Source: Rhodoferax aquaticus (lineage in GTDB: Bacteria; Pseudomonadota; Gammaproteobacteria; Burkholderiales; Burkholderiaceae_C). From it: a stretch of DNA of 64,000 bases. Location of the stretch: contig NZ_CP036282.1 in the NCBI RefSeq assembly GCF_006974105.1, positions 1,302,001 to 1,366,000 on the forward strand, in the 5' to 3' direction. The notes under the pieces were generated by a model. That model searched no databases. It was not told the origin of the DNA and saw nothing but the letters and a program-made list of their open reading frames with translations. The position numbers and the translations under genes were made by a program. This document shows positions 36,863-45,834 of the stretch, in pieces; position 1 is the first letter of the stretch; each line of letters opens with the position of its first letter.

Positions 36863-37927
36863 TTAGCCACGCGGTGGCGTTGCGCCGCGGGCGATCAAAG
36901 CTTCCGCCATTTGCACTGCGTTGAGCGCAGCGCCCTTGCGCACATTGTCTGCTACCACCCAGAGGTTGATACAGTTGGGCGCACTGGGGTCATTGCGTAT
37001 GCGGGACACATACACGGCGTCTTGGCCCGCTGCGTCTAACTGCGTGGCGTAGCCGCCCAACCGGGGCTCGTCTACCACCACGATACCGGGAGCGGTGCGC
37101 AAAATCTCGCGCGCCATCTCGGCGTCCATGGGGCGCTCAAACTCCACGTTGATCGCCTCGGCGTGCCCCACGGTCACCGGTACGCGCACGCATGTGGCCG
37201 ACACAGCAAGGTTTGGCAAACCCAGAATGCGGCGAGTCTCCACTTCCATCTTCCACTCTTCTTTGGTGCGCCCATCGTCCAAGAACACGTCGATGTGGGG
37301 CACCACATTGAAGGCAATCGGCTTGTCTGTTGCCTGCAGGGTGGCAGCGTTGGATTGGCTTTTCAGTGTCTGAATGTCTGTCACGCCAGCTTGGACTTCT
37401 GCATGCAGCCTGTCCAGAACTTTGCGCCCCCCACCTGAGGCCGCTTGGTAGGTAGACACCACAATACGACGAATACCTGCGACATCGTGCAAAGGCTTGA
37501 GTGCCACCACCATTTGGATGGTGGAACAGTTGGCCACCGGCAATATGCCAGTGGCGCGCCATTCGGGCCTATCAAGTTCTGCAGCGTTAACTTCGGGCAC
37601 CACCAGGGGTACATCCGGGGCCATGCGAAACGCGGACGAGTTGTCGATGACGATGCAGCCTGCAGCTGCGGCTCCTGGGCTGAGCTCGCGCGAGTTGGCA
37701 GCGCCGGTGGACAAAAACAAGAAATCGGTTTGAGAAAAATCAAATGAGGCCAAGTCTTGCACGGGCACGTCGTCGCCTTTAAACCGCACACTGCGCCCCG
37801 CAGCTACGGATGCGGCCGACGCCAAGGGCACAAACGAGGCAACAGGGAAGTTGCGCTGCTCTAGCATTCTGACCATTTCCTGGCCTACGTTGCCGGTGGC
37901 TCCACCGACTGCTACTGCATATGACAT
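36863..37927 (-). CDS. asd: Aspartate-semialdehyde dehydrogenase
   Basis: 354-residue NADP enzyme of Lys/Thr/Met synthesis, reducing aspartyl phosphate to the semialdehyde. It has AVGGATGNVGQEM (nucleotide), NCSTIQMVVALKPLHD with the catalytic Cys, and HAEAINVEFERP with the acid-base histidine. The sequence around the Cys and STYQAASGGGRKVLDRL looks like the alphaproteobacterial/Gram-positive subtype and not the enterobacterial one, so it may be a second or transferred copy. A LysR gene is divergent from it. Confidence 0.92.
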   Translation of the reverse strand: MSYAVAVGGATGNVGQEMVRMLEQRNFPVASFVPLASAASVAAGRSVRFKGDDVPVQDLASFDFSQTDFLFLSTGAANSRELSPGAAAAGCIVIDNSSAFRMAPDVPLVVPEVNAAELDRPEWRATGILPVANCSTIQMVVALKPLHDVAGIRRIVVSTYQAASGGGRKVLDRLHAEVQAGVTDIQTLKSQSNAATLQATDKPIAFNVVPHIDVFLDDGRTKEEWKMEVETRRILGLPNLAVSATCVRVPVTVGHAEAINVEFERPMDAEMAREILRTAPGIVVVDEPRLGGYATQLDAAGQDAVYVSRIRNDPSAPNCINLWVVADNVRKGAALNAVQMAEALIARGATPPRG

Positions 37928-38081
37928 GACAAACGCCTAGAAAAAAGAGTTGTGTAGATGGGTACGCAAACCACCACGGTTGGCAGCCTGAGTGCTGCCG
38001 CTGTGGTCTGCTGATTGGTTGTCCAATGTAGGTGCTAGCGGCGCATTGACCTAGGCGCTCAGCAGGCGATATGCTGTACGC

Positions 38082-38978
38082 ATGACGCACAGCTCGCTCC
38101 AAAAACTTCCGCCCATAGATAGCCTGTTGGCGGGTCTAATGGCCCATAAAACAGGTTCTTTCTCTGCCGCAGCGCTAGAACTGGGGGTGACCCACGCGGC
38201 CATCAGTCGGCGGGTGGATGTGTTGGAGAATTGGGCTGGCCAGAAGATTTTTCAACGCCAAGCCAGAGGGGTGCTGGTCAATGAGGTAGGGCAGCGCATC
38301 TTGGCGCGCATCGAGCATGCCCTCGCGCAATTGGATTCGTTAGCAGGTAGCGCAGAGCGCCAGACCAGTGTGCCAGAGGTGCGCATTTCGGTCACGCCGT
38401 CGTTTGCCCGGTACTGGCTCATTCCACGCCTGGTACACATTGAAGACACGCCGGCGCGCTTGCGCATGCAGGTGCAAACCGATTGGCGCCATGCGGACTT
38501 GGTGAACGGTGAAACCGACTTGGTGGTGCGTTATGGCTTGGGCAACTGGGGCATTGGTGTGGAGCAAAAAATGTTCAATGAAACGCTTTGCCCCGTGGTG
38601 TCTGCGCGACTGCTGACGTCCGGAATAGCTGGCAATGCGCAAGCGGTGGCCAAGTTGCCTCTGCTGCATGTGGCGGACAGCGCAGGTTGGCGTGCCTGGG
38701 CCAAGCGCTACGTGCCGCGCTGGCGACAAAAAGAGGCGGATCGCAGCTTTTCCGACTATGGCCAATGCCTAGAGGCTGCGCAGCATGGCCTCGGGGTCGC
38801 CTTGTGGAACCGCGCGATGCACGGCCCACAAAGCCTAGGCGAGGGCCTCGTGGTGTTGGAGGGTTTTGATGTGCCTAACCCACTCGCCCACTATTTGATT
38901 CGCAGGCACGCGCCATTGGACGCACCCCCCAACGTCGCCGCGCAGCGCCTTTTAGCTTTGTGTGCAGAGGGCGCTTAG
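38082..38978 (+). CDS. LysR-family transcriptional regulator (GcvA-like)
   Basis: 298 residues with a winged HTH at 1-65 (FSAAALELGVTHAAISRRVDVLE) and a C-terminal periplasmic-binding-like effector domain of the GcvA subgroup (RISVTPSFARYWLIPRL, ADLVNGETDLVVRYG). It is divergent from asd over a 154-base gap, which could hold a shared operator, but no clear T-N11-A palindrome stood out. The target and effector are unknown. Confidence 0.88.
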   Translation: MTHSSLQKLPPIDSLLAGLMAHKTGSFSAAALELGVTHAAISRRVDVLENWAGQKIFQRQARGVLVNEVGQRILARIEHALAQLDSLAGSAERQTSVPEVRISVTPSFARYWLIPRLVHIEDTPARLRMQVQTDWRHADLVNGETDLVVRYGLGNWGIGVEQKMFNETLCPVVSARLLTSGIAGNAQAVAKLPLLHVADSAGWRAWAKRYVPRWRQKEADRSFSDYGQCLEAAQHGLGVALWNRAMHGPQSLGEGLVVLEGFDVPNPLAHYLIRRHAPLDAPPNVAAQRLLALCAEGA

Positions 38979-39003
38979 CGCTGTACCGACGTCCCAATGT
39001 GTC

Positions 39004-40881
39004 CTATATTTGTACCCGCGTGCCCAATTCAACGACACAGTTGTTGGGCAACTTAAAGAAGCCAGCGACACTGCCCGAGTTGCGGGCCATCAGCGCAAAG
39101 AACGACTCACGCCAGTGTCCCATGCCATGGCCTTTGGTGGGCACCACGATTTCTCGGCTTAAGAAGTAAGAGGTCTCAAAGAGGTTAATCGACAGCCCTT
39201 GTGCTTTGCACAGCTCCAGTGCTTTGGGTACATCTGGGGTGTTCTTGAAGCCGTAGTTGATTTGTACTTTCCAGAACCCTGGAACCAACGCTTCTAGTTG
39301 AACCCGCTCGTCAAAGGCAATCCAAGGCACGTCGTGAAAGACGACCGTCACAATGAGATTGCGCTCATGCAGCACCTGGTTGTGCTTGAGGTTGTGCATC
39401 AAGGCCTGGGGCACGGTGCTGGGGTTGGCCACAGCGTAGACCGCGGTACGTGACACCCGATGGATGCTGTCGTGCGACAACGCGGTGATGAACGGCAAGA
39501 GTTGGGGGTCGTCTTGGCGGATGCTTTCAATCAACAGCTCACGGCCTCGGCGCCATGTAGCCATGATGGTGAATATGCCCAAACCCAGCACCAGGGGGAA
39601 CCAGCCACCTTGGAAGAATTTGAGCGAACAGGCAATCACCAAAAATCCATCCAAGGTCAGGAATACGGTGGTCGCCACGATGGCGACGGGTAAGGGCAGT
39701 TTCCATCCTTGGCGGATGACAAAAAAGGTCAGCAGCGTGGTGATCAACATGGTGATGGTGACCGCTATACCGTACGCAGCGGCCATCGCAGAAGAGCTGC
39801 CAAAACCCACCATGGCAAGCAGAACCGCCACCAACAAGACCCAGTTGACTTCAGGCATGTAAATCTGGCCCGCCTCTTTGGCCGAAGTGAAATGCACCGC
39901 CATTCTGGGGAGTAGCCCGAGTTGCACCGCTTGCTTTGTCATGGAAAAGGCGCCAGATATCACGGCTTGCGATGCAATGACCGTAGCCAGCGTGGCCAGC
40001 ACGACGGCGGGCAGCAGCAAAGCTGGGGGGAACAGGTAGAAGAAGGGGTTGTCGACCGCTTCAGGCTGGCGCATGAGCAAAGCGCCTTGGCCCATGTAAT
40101 TCAGAGCCAATGCAGGCAATACAAATGTCGTCCACGCGAACTGAATAGGGCGCTTACCGAAATGTCCCATATCGGCGTACAAGGCCTCAGCGCCCGTAAG
40201 CGCCAGCACGATGGAGCCGACCACTACAAACACGTGCCACCCTTGTTGGCTCAAGAAACGTACTGCGTGCCAAGGGTTGAGTGCGGTCAGAATGACGGGC
40301 TCTTGCATGATTTGGTTGATGCCAGCGACCGCCAGCACCACAAACCACACGCCAATGACGGGGCCAAATATCTTGCCGACCACCGCTGTGCCAAAGCGTT
40401 GCATCGCAAACAGACTGATCAGCACTGCCGCGCAGATGGGCAACACGTAAGGTTTAAACGCCGGCGTTACCACTTCCAAGCCCTCGACCGCACTGAGCAC
40501 GGAGATTGCCGGGGTGATCACACTATCACCATAAAACAGTGCTGCTCCGAATACGCCTAAGAGCAAAAGCGCAGTGCGGCGCTTGCCGGTATCACCTGCC
40601 GCCTTGGCAGCCAAGGCCGTCAGCGCCATGATGCCGCCTTCCCCCCGGTTGTCGGCCCGCAAGATGAGCAGCACGTATTTCAGGGTCACCACCATCATCA
40701 GACCCCAGAAAATGACCGATACCGCGCCAATCAAGTTGGCCGGGTCTAGGTTGATGTGGCTGCTGGGTCCAAAGACCTCTTTCATGGTGTACAGAGGGCT
40801 GGTGCCAATGTCACCGTACACCACTCCTAAGGCACCCAGGGTGAGGGCTGCCATGCTTTCTCTGTGACTATGCTTTGCCAT
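39004..40881 (-). CDS. kup: Low-affinity potassium transporter Kup
   Basis: 625-residue K+/H+ symporter with 12 membrane helices in the first 430 residues and a soluble C-terminal domain. Typical motifs are [21 protein letters not shown] at the N-terminus, [20 protein letters not shown] and GTSPL-type ion site residues. The downstream end has the conserved VVIPTKGHG-like turn. An orphan KdpDE-like two-component system is encoded just upstream on the same strand, suggesting it may control this gene. Confidence 0.95.
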   Translation of the reverse strand: MAKHSHRESMAALTLGALGVVYGDIGTSPLYTMKEVFGPSSHINLDPANLIGAVSVIFWGLMMVVTLKYVLLILRADNRGEGGIMALTALAAKAAGDTGKRRTALLLLGVFGAALFYGDSVITPAISVLSAVEGLEVVTPAFKPYVLPICAAVLISLFAMQRFGTAVVGKIFGPVIGVWFVVLAVAGINQIMQEPVILTALNPWHAVRFLSQQGWHVFVVVGSIVLALTGAEALYADMGHFGKRPIQFAWTTFVLPALALNYMGQGALLMRQPEAVDNPFFYLFPPALLLPAVVLATLATVIASQAVISGAFSMTKQAVQLGLLPRMAVHFTSAKEAGQIYMPEVNWVLLVAVLLAMVGFGSSSAMAAAYGIAVTITMLITTLLTFFVIRQGWKLPLPVAIVATTVFLTLDGFLVIACSLKFFQGGWFPLVLGLGIFTIMATWRRGRELLIESIRQDDPQLLPFITALSHDSIHRVSRTAVYAVANPSTVPQALMHNLKHNQVLHERNLIVTVVFHDVPWIAFDERVQLEALVPGFWKVQINYGFKNTPDVPKALELCKAQGLSINLFETSYFLSREIVVPTKGHGMGHWRESFFALMARNSGSVAGFFKLPNNCVVELGTRVQI

Positions 40882-40960
40882 ACGTTCTAACGGTTGTTAC
40901 ACACACCCTCACTGTGCCAAGGGTCGCGTTAGGAACGCATAAGTGCCCCGCCCAGAAGTG

Positions 40961-41647
40961 TTAGTGGGTTGCAAGTAGGTAGCCTACGCCCGTCTCCGTC
41001 AAAAGGTGACGCGGCTCAGCGGGTGTTGCTTCGATCTTGGCGCGCAGTTGGCCCATATACAAGCGCAGGTAATGGGTGTGCTCGGTGTACTCAGTCCCCC
41101 ACACGTCCGCAAGGAGTTGGTGATGGGTGACCACGCGTCCAGCGCTGCGCACCAGCCTTGCCAAAAGCTTGAATTCGGTGGGTGTCAAATGAATAGTTTG
41201 CCCTTGGGCCTGTACTTGGCGAAGTGCTAGGTCTATGGATAAATCATCAACCACATGGTGGGTAACGGCGGCGGCTAGGCTGGTACCTCGATGCCGCAAG
41301 GCCACACGCATGCGGGCCAAAAGCTCCGCAACACTATATGGCTTGGTGAGGTAATCGTCCGCACCCGCGTCCAGGAGTTCTATCTTTTGGGTCTCTTGGT
41401 GTCGAGCCGACACCACGACGATAGGCAGGTTCGAGCGTTTGCGCACTTCACGAAGCAAGGCAATACCGTCCCCATCGGGCAGCCCTAAATCGAGCACGAT
41501 CAAATCAGGCAGCGCATGTTGCACCATGGCGCGTGCCTCGCTGAGTGAGACCGCCGTTTGGATGTCAAAGCCTTCTAGACTGAGGCTGGTTTGCATCAGC
41601 GAGCGTATTTCCCGGTCGTCTTCGACCACCAAGACCTGCAGACTCAT
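40961..41647 (-). CDS. KdpE-like OmpR-family response regulator
   Basis: 228 residues. Receiver domain at 1-120 with VVEDDRE, LDLGLPDGDG (phosphoacceptor Asp) and TKPYSVAELLARM; winged HTH of the OmpR class at 130-228 (HLTPTEFKLLARLVRSAGRVVTH). It is most like KdpE. ATG at 41647 (MSLQVLVVEDD) overlaps the kinase stop by four bases. No kdpFABC genes are present; kup lies 79 bases downstream. Confidence 0.88.
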   Translation of the reverse strand: MSLQVLVVEDDREIRSLMQTSLSLEGFDIQTAVSLSEARAMVQHALPDLIVLDLGLPDGDGIALLREVRKRSNLPIVVVSARHQETQKIELLDAGADDYLTKPYSVAELLARMRVALRHRGTSLAAAVTHHVVDDLSIDLALRQVQAQGQTIHLTPTEFKLLARLVRSAGRVVTHHQLLADVWGTEYTEHTHYLRLYMGQLRAKIEATPAEPRHLLTETGVGYLLATH

Positions 41648-43152
41648 ACAAGCGTCTCCTCCGCCATCTCTGGCGCGATACCCAGTGGCATGGTGAATAC
41701 AAAGGTGTTGCCGGTGTGGGCCCTGCGTCGCAAGCCCAAGGTGCCACCATGCGCTTGGGCAATAGCCTTGCACAGTGCAAGCCCCAAGCCCGTGCCGCGC
41801 TGGCCCGATTGGTCATTGCGCGAGTAAGGCTCAAAGATAGCCTGGTACTTTTCTGGGGGAATGCACGGGCCTCGGTCTTTCACCAAAAGCACCAAGTTGC
41901 CTGCATCGGCTGCCACCACGAGTTCAATGGTTTGGTCGCTGTACTTCAGCGCGTTTTCCAATAAGTTGGAGATGAGTTGCGCTAGCAGCACCGCATCGGC
42001 CTGTACCAAGGGGATACCGGGGGCAACCGTGCAGTGGATGCGGCGCGTGGTGTCTTGTGCGCGAATGCGTGTGAGCACTGCGCCCACCACTTCCTCCATA
42101 GACTGCCAGTCTTTGCGAATGGCCTTGGGTGCATTTTCGAGCTGGAGTAGCTGCAGCGTGTTTTCTGACACTTGGTTGAGGTAACGGGCTTCCCTCACGA
42201 TGGCTTCTAGCAAGCGGTCTTTTCCAGCTTGTGAGAGTTTGTGGTACTGCGTTTGCAAGGCACTGGCCGAACCTACCAAAGCCGCTAAAGGGGTGCGCAG
42301 GTCATGTGAAATAGCCGCGACATACGTGCTTTGTATTTGTTGTCGGTCAGCCTGGGTCTTTGCTTGCAGCAGTGTGGTCTGCATTTGCAGCCTATGTAGC
42401 GCCTGTGCGATCAAGGCGCACAGGGCTTGCGCATGCGCGCGGCCAGGTGAATCTGCTGCTAAGGCGGGAGCTATACGCGCAGCGCCTTGCAGTGTCTCGT
42501 GCGCAAACAGAGGTATGAACCAAGCGTCCAACCCGGGCCAGCGACCCGTTCCCGGGCCAAGCACGGCCTTTTCGCGCATACAGCAGCGCAAACCGTCCAT
42601 GTCATGGACGCTTATTTCGCTGGGAATTGCAAGCTCACCTTGCTCAGTGCAAACCAAGAGGGTATTGGTGCCTGTAAATGCTTGGTCAAGCGAACGGATA
42701 CCCTCTGCAATCACCTCCTCTTGGCTCTCGGTGTTCGACAGCACTTGCGCAAGCGTTTGAAGTTGCAGCGCCCGAGTCTCGTTTATGCGTGCTGCAAACG
42801 TCTCATCACGTAGCTTGGCTACTAGATGGTTGACCAGCAAGGCTACTAGCAACATGGCGCCCACGGTCAGTAAATGGTCGTGGCTGGCCACCTCGAAGGT
42901 CCAACGTGGCGGTACAAAGAAGAAATTGAACGCACCTACCGCACCCACAGCACAAGCGACGGACTGTTCCCAGCGCAGCGCGTAGGCTGCGAACACTACC
43001 GCCAACACGTACACCATGGCCTGGTTCGTCAATGAGGTGTGGGTGTCTGCTAAGAAACCTATGGCTGTCGCACCTCCCAAAATGAGCAGAGCTGCGAGCC
43101 AGCGCTGTGTGTTTAAAGAGATTAAGCGGGAAGTACTCATTGGCGTTTGCAT
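41644..43152 (-). CDS. Short KdpD-like sensor histidine kinase
   Basis: 502 residues. Four membrane helices of the DUF4118 type (about 15-110, including NFFFVPPRWTFEV), a GAF-like domain (about 130-255), HisKA with SHDLRTPLAALVGSASALQ and an HATPase domain (LISNLLENALKYSD, GTGLGLALCKAIAQAHGG). It matches the C-terminal half of KdpD but lacks the 350-residue N-terminal KdpD/universal-stress part. ATG at 43152 is preferred over TTG at 43161; ATG at 43140 is also possible. Confidence 0.88.
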   Translation of the reverse strand: MQTPMSTSRLISLNTQRWLAALLILGGATAIGFLADTHTSLTNQAMVYVLAVVFAAYALRWEQSVACAVGAVGAFNFFFVPPRWTFEVASHDHLLTVGAMLLVALLVNHLVAKLRDETFAARINETRALQLQTLAQVLSNTESQEEVIAEGIRSLDQAFTGTNTLLVCTEQGELAIPSEISVHDMDGLRCCMREKAVLGPGTGRWPGLDAWFIPLFAHETLQGAARIAPALAADSPGRAHAQALCALIAQALHRLQMQTTLLQAKTQADRQQIQSTYVAAISHDLRTPLAALVGSASALQTQYHKLSQAGKDRLLEAIVREARYLNQVSENTLQLLQLENAPKAIRKDWQSMEEVVGAVLTRIRAQDTTRRIHCTVAPGIPLVQADAVLLAQLISNLLENALKYSDQTIELVVAADAGNLVLLVKDRGPCIPPEKYQAIFEPYSRNDQSGQRGTGLGLALCKAIAQAHGGTLGLRRRAHTGNTFVFTMPLGIAPEMAEETLV

Positions 43153-43228
43153 CGTGCGCAAAGCGTAGCACTTGGCGCGTTAGGATCGCATCAGGACGCA
43201 GGCCTGATGCACCCCAGGCCCCCCGCAG

Positions 43229-43855
43229 TTAACGCTGTACCGTCGCCAAACGCACGGCCAAGCCAACGAACACCACGCTGGCCACGCGGTTGAGCACTTG
43301 CTGCGCTTTGGTGGAGCTTTGCAGCAAACGGCCAAAGCTGGCGGCAAAGAAGGCAATGCTGCCAAAAGTGCACAAGGTTGCGGCAATGAACAAGCCGCCC
43401 AGCGCCAAAATTTGCAATGCCACATCGCCTTGTGCAGGGTTGGCAAACTGGGGCAAAAACGCCAAGAAAAAGATGGCGACTTTGGGGTTGGTGATGTTCA
43501 TCACCACACCGCGCAGGTAGGTTTGGCGGTCCGTTAAGGCACCTGATGACTGGGCGCTCAACGGGCCCACGGGTGCCTTCCATGCTTGCCAAGCCAGGTA
43601 CACCAAGTAAGCCGCGCCGCACAGCTTGAGCACCGTAAACGCGCTGCTAGACGCCGCAAACAGCGCGGCCAGTCCCAGCGCTACCGCCGCCGTGTGCAAC
43701 AGCAAGCCGGTGCACAAGCCCAGCACCACCACAAACCCCGCGCGCTTGCCGTGCACCGCAGAGTGCAAGAGCACAAACACATTGTCTGGTCCGGGCGTGA
43801 GGCCGAGTACGACAGAGGTGGCGAAGAAGGTCAGGGCGATGTCTAAAGTGGGCAT
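43229..43855 (-). CDS. LysE/RhtB-family amino acid exporter
   Basis: 208 residues with six predicted helices and the family pattern VLGLTPGPDNVFVL near residue 20, CGAAYLVYLAWQAWK at about 78-92 and MNITNPKVAIFFLAFLPQF at about 118-136. The exported substrate cannot be read from the sequence. It is a single gene between the kinase and the aldarate operon, separated from garR by 113 bases. Confidence 0.9.
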   Translation of the reverse strand: MPTLDIALTFFATSVVLGLTPGPDNVFVLLHSAVHGKRAGFVVVLGLCTGLLLHTAAVALGLAALFAASSSAFTVLKLCGAAYLVYLAWQAWKAPVGPLSAQSSGALTDRQTYLRGVVMNITNPKVAIFFLAFLPQFANPAQGDVALQILALGGLFIAATLCTFGSIAFFAASFGRLLQSSTKAQQVLNRVASVVFVGLAVRLATVQR

Positions 43856-43968
43856 GGCGGATTTGCTTACTGTGATGGGGTCGCCATTATGGAGGGCGGC
43901 GCTTTGGAGGGAAGCGTTGCCCCGCTCTCACCGGAGCCCGTCGTCACCGGCTGTGGAGGCTCCTGGGC

Positions 43969-44856
43969 TCAAGCCTTTGCCACTTCGTGCGCGCCCATGA
44001 TCTCCAAAGCACGCACCAAGGCAGAGTGATCTAGCCCTGCCATGTCATGGGCGGCACACACTTGCATGAGCTGGGCAGCGCCTGCCGTCTGTGGCAAGGC
44101 CAGGCCCATGGCCTTGGCACCGCTTAAGGCCAGGTTGAGATCCTTTTGGTGCAGGCTGATGCGAAAGCCCGGGTTGAAGGTGCGCTTGACCATGCGCTCG
44201 CCATGCACTTCCAGAATACGCGATGCGGCAAAACCCCCCATGAGCGCCTGGCGCACCTTGGCGGGGTCGGCACCGGCCTTGCTGGCGAACAGTAGGGCCT
44301 CGCCCACCGCCGCAATGTTCAGCGCCACGATGATCTGGTTGGCCACCTTGCAGGTCTGTCCATCTCCGTTGCCACCCACCAGGGTGATGTTTTTGCCCAT
44401 CAGCTGCAGCAGGGGCAGCACGGCATTGAACGTGGCTTCTTGTGCACCCACCATGATGGTCAGGCTGGCAGCCTTGGCACCCACTTCGCCGCCAGAGACC
44501 GGGGCATCCATGTACTGACACGCCAGCGCATTGATCTTGGCTGCAAAGGCTTTGGTCTCCATGGGCGAGATGGAGCTCATGTCCACCACCGTTTTGCCAG
44601 CGCTCAAACCACCTGCCACGCCGTTGGCGCCAAAGAGCACCAGCTCCACATCTGGCGTGTCGGGCAGCATGAGAAAAATGATGTCGGCTTTTTGCGCCAC
44701 CTCTTTGGCGCTGGCGCAGGCATGACCGCCAGCCTCTAGCAACTGGGCCGGTACTGCGCCGCGTGTGTTCAAGTAAACAGTGTGCCCAGCGGCAAGGAGG
44801 TGGCCCGCCATAGGCGCGCCCATGATGCCAAGTCCGATAAATCCGAGAGTAGTCAT
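43969..44856 (-). CDS. garR: 2-hydroxy-3-oxopropionate (tartronate semialdehyde) reductase GarR
   Basis: 295-residue NAD(P)H-dependent beta-hydroxyacid dehydrogenase: GFIGLGIMGAPMAGHLL (Rossmann), DAPVSGGEVGAKAASLTIMVGG-type substrate loop and catalytic Lys in GQTCKVANQ. It reduces tartronate semialdehyde from GarL to D-glycerate. Last gene of the minus-strand aldarate operon. It is set apart from garL by 147 bases that hold a large inverted repeat. Confidence 0.93.
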   Translation of the reverse strand: MTTLGFIGLGIMGAPMAGHLLAAGHTVYLNTRGAVPAQLLEAGGHACASAKEVAQKADIIFLMLPDTPDVELVLFGANGVAGGLSAGKTVVDMSSISPMETKAFAAKINALACQYMDAPVSGGEVGAKAASLTIMVGAQEATFNAVLPLLQLMGKNITLVGGNGDGQTCKVANQIIVALNIAAVGEALLFASKAGADPAKVRQALMGGFAASRILEVHGERMVKRTFNPGFRISLHQKDLNLALSGAKAMGLALPQTAGAAQLMQVCAAHDMAGLDHSALVRALEIMGAHEVAKA

Positions 44857-44904
44857 AGTGTTGGAGTGAAAAAGTGTGAAAGAAATAGTTCAACCGAAGT
44901 GATG

Positions 44905-44980
44905 GGGTGGCAGTGCGTTCTGCGAAGGTCAAGGAGGAGCCCGCAGGGCGGGGGACACGCAGCAGAACGCGCTGCCGCCC
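44905..44980. other. Long inverted repeat between garL and garR
   Basis: Arms 44905-44923 and 44962-44980 pair over 19 positions with two G-T type mismatches, enclosing 38 bases that include an inner AGCCCGCAGGGC hairpin. In the garL-garR transcript it could be an intercistronic processing or attenuation structure. No T-run follows. Confidence 0.6.
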
Positions 44981-45003
44981 AGTCTCCTTACCGCCAAAAG
45001 TGG

Positions 45004-45786
45004 TTAACTAAGGTACCGGTCCCGCAAAGCCTGCGTAGCATTGCGAAACACCCCCAGGTCGCTGCCTACCGCCACAAAGGTCGCGCCCATGTCCATGTAG
45101 CGGCGCGCATCCGCTTCGACAGGCGCCAGAATGCCGGTGGGCTTGCCTTGCGCCTTGGCCTGGGCGAACACGCTGGCAATCGCTTCTTGCACTTCGGGAT
45201 GGTTGGCATTGCCCAGATGCCCGTAACCGGCCGCCAGGTCGGAGGGGCCTACAAAAATGCAGTCCACACCCGGCACAGCAGCAATCTCTGCCGTGGCGGC
45301 CACCGCTTGGCGGCTCTCAATCTGAACGGCTACGCACATGTGTTGGTTGGCCTCCTGAAAGTAGTTAGCCACCGTGCCATAGCGGTTGCTGCGCTGGGCC
45401 ACCGACACACCACGCATGCCCTCGGGCGGGTAACGGGTGGCGGCAACGGCCTGGCGTGCTTCGTCTGCAGATTCCACGAAGGGCACCAGAAAGTTGTAAA
45501 AGCCGGCGTCCAGCAGGCGCTTGATCTCAATGGCGTTATTGCTAGTGGGGCGAACGAACGGCGCACTTACGCTGTCTTTGAGTGCCATCAACTGCGGAAC
45601 AAAGGTAATCACATCATTGGGGGAATGTTCGCCGTCCAGCAAAATCCAGTCAAAACCAGCCACGCCCAGAACCTCGGCGGTGATGGGGCTGGCCAAGGAT
45701 GCCCAGCAGCCGATCAGTCGTTTGCCTGCCAGCAGATCGATTTTGAATTGATTGGGAAAGGGGCGGTAAGGGGTGGGGTAGGTCAT
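45004..45786 (-). CDS. garL: 2-dehydro-3-deoxyglucarate aldolase GarL
   Basis: 260-residue HpcH/HpaI-type class II aldolase splitting 2-dehydro-3-deoxy-glucarate into pyruvate and tartronate semialdehyde. Motifs: [27 protein letters not shown] (metal ligand Glu) and [16 protein letters not shown] at 45786 ([10 protein letters not shown]) is preferred over an upstream in-frame start six codons earlier. It lies 48 bases after garD. Confidence 0.94.
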   Translation of the reverse strand: MTYPTPYRPFPNQFKIDLLAGKRLIGCWASLASPITAEVLGVAGFDWILLDGEHSPNDVITFVPQLMALKDSVSAPFVRPTSNNAIEIKRLLDAGFYNFLVPFVESADEARQAVAATRYPPEGMRGVSVAQRSNRYGTVANYFQEANQHMCVAVQIESRQAVAATAEIAAVPGVDCIFVGPSDLAAGYGHLGNANHPEVQEAIASVFAQAKAQGKPTGILAPVEADARRYMDMGATFVAVGSDLGVFRNATQALRDRYLS

Positions 45787-45834
45787 GGTGGAGCCTTGGA
45801 TCAATCGATGGAGTGAGGGCGCAATCCGTGCGGT

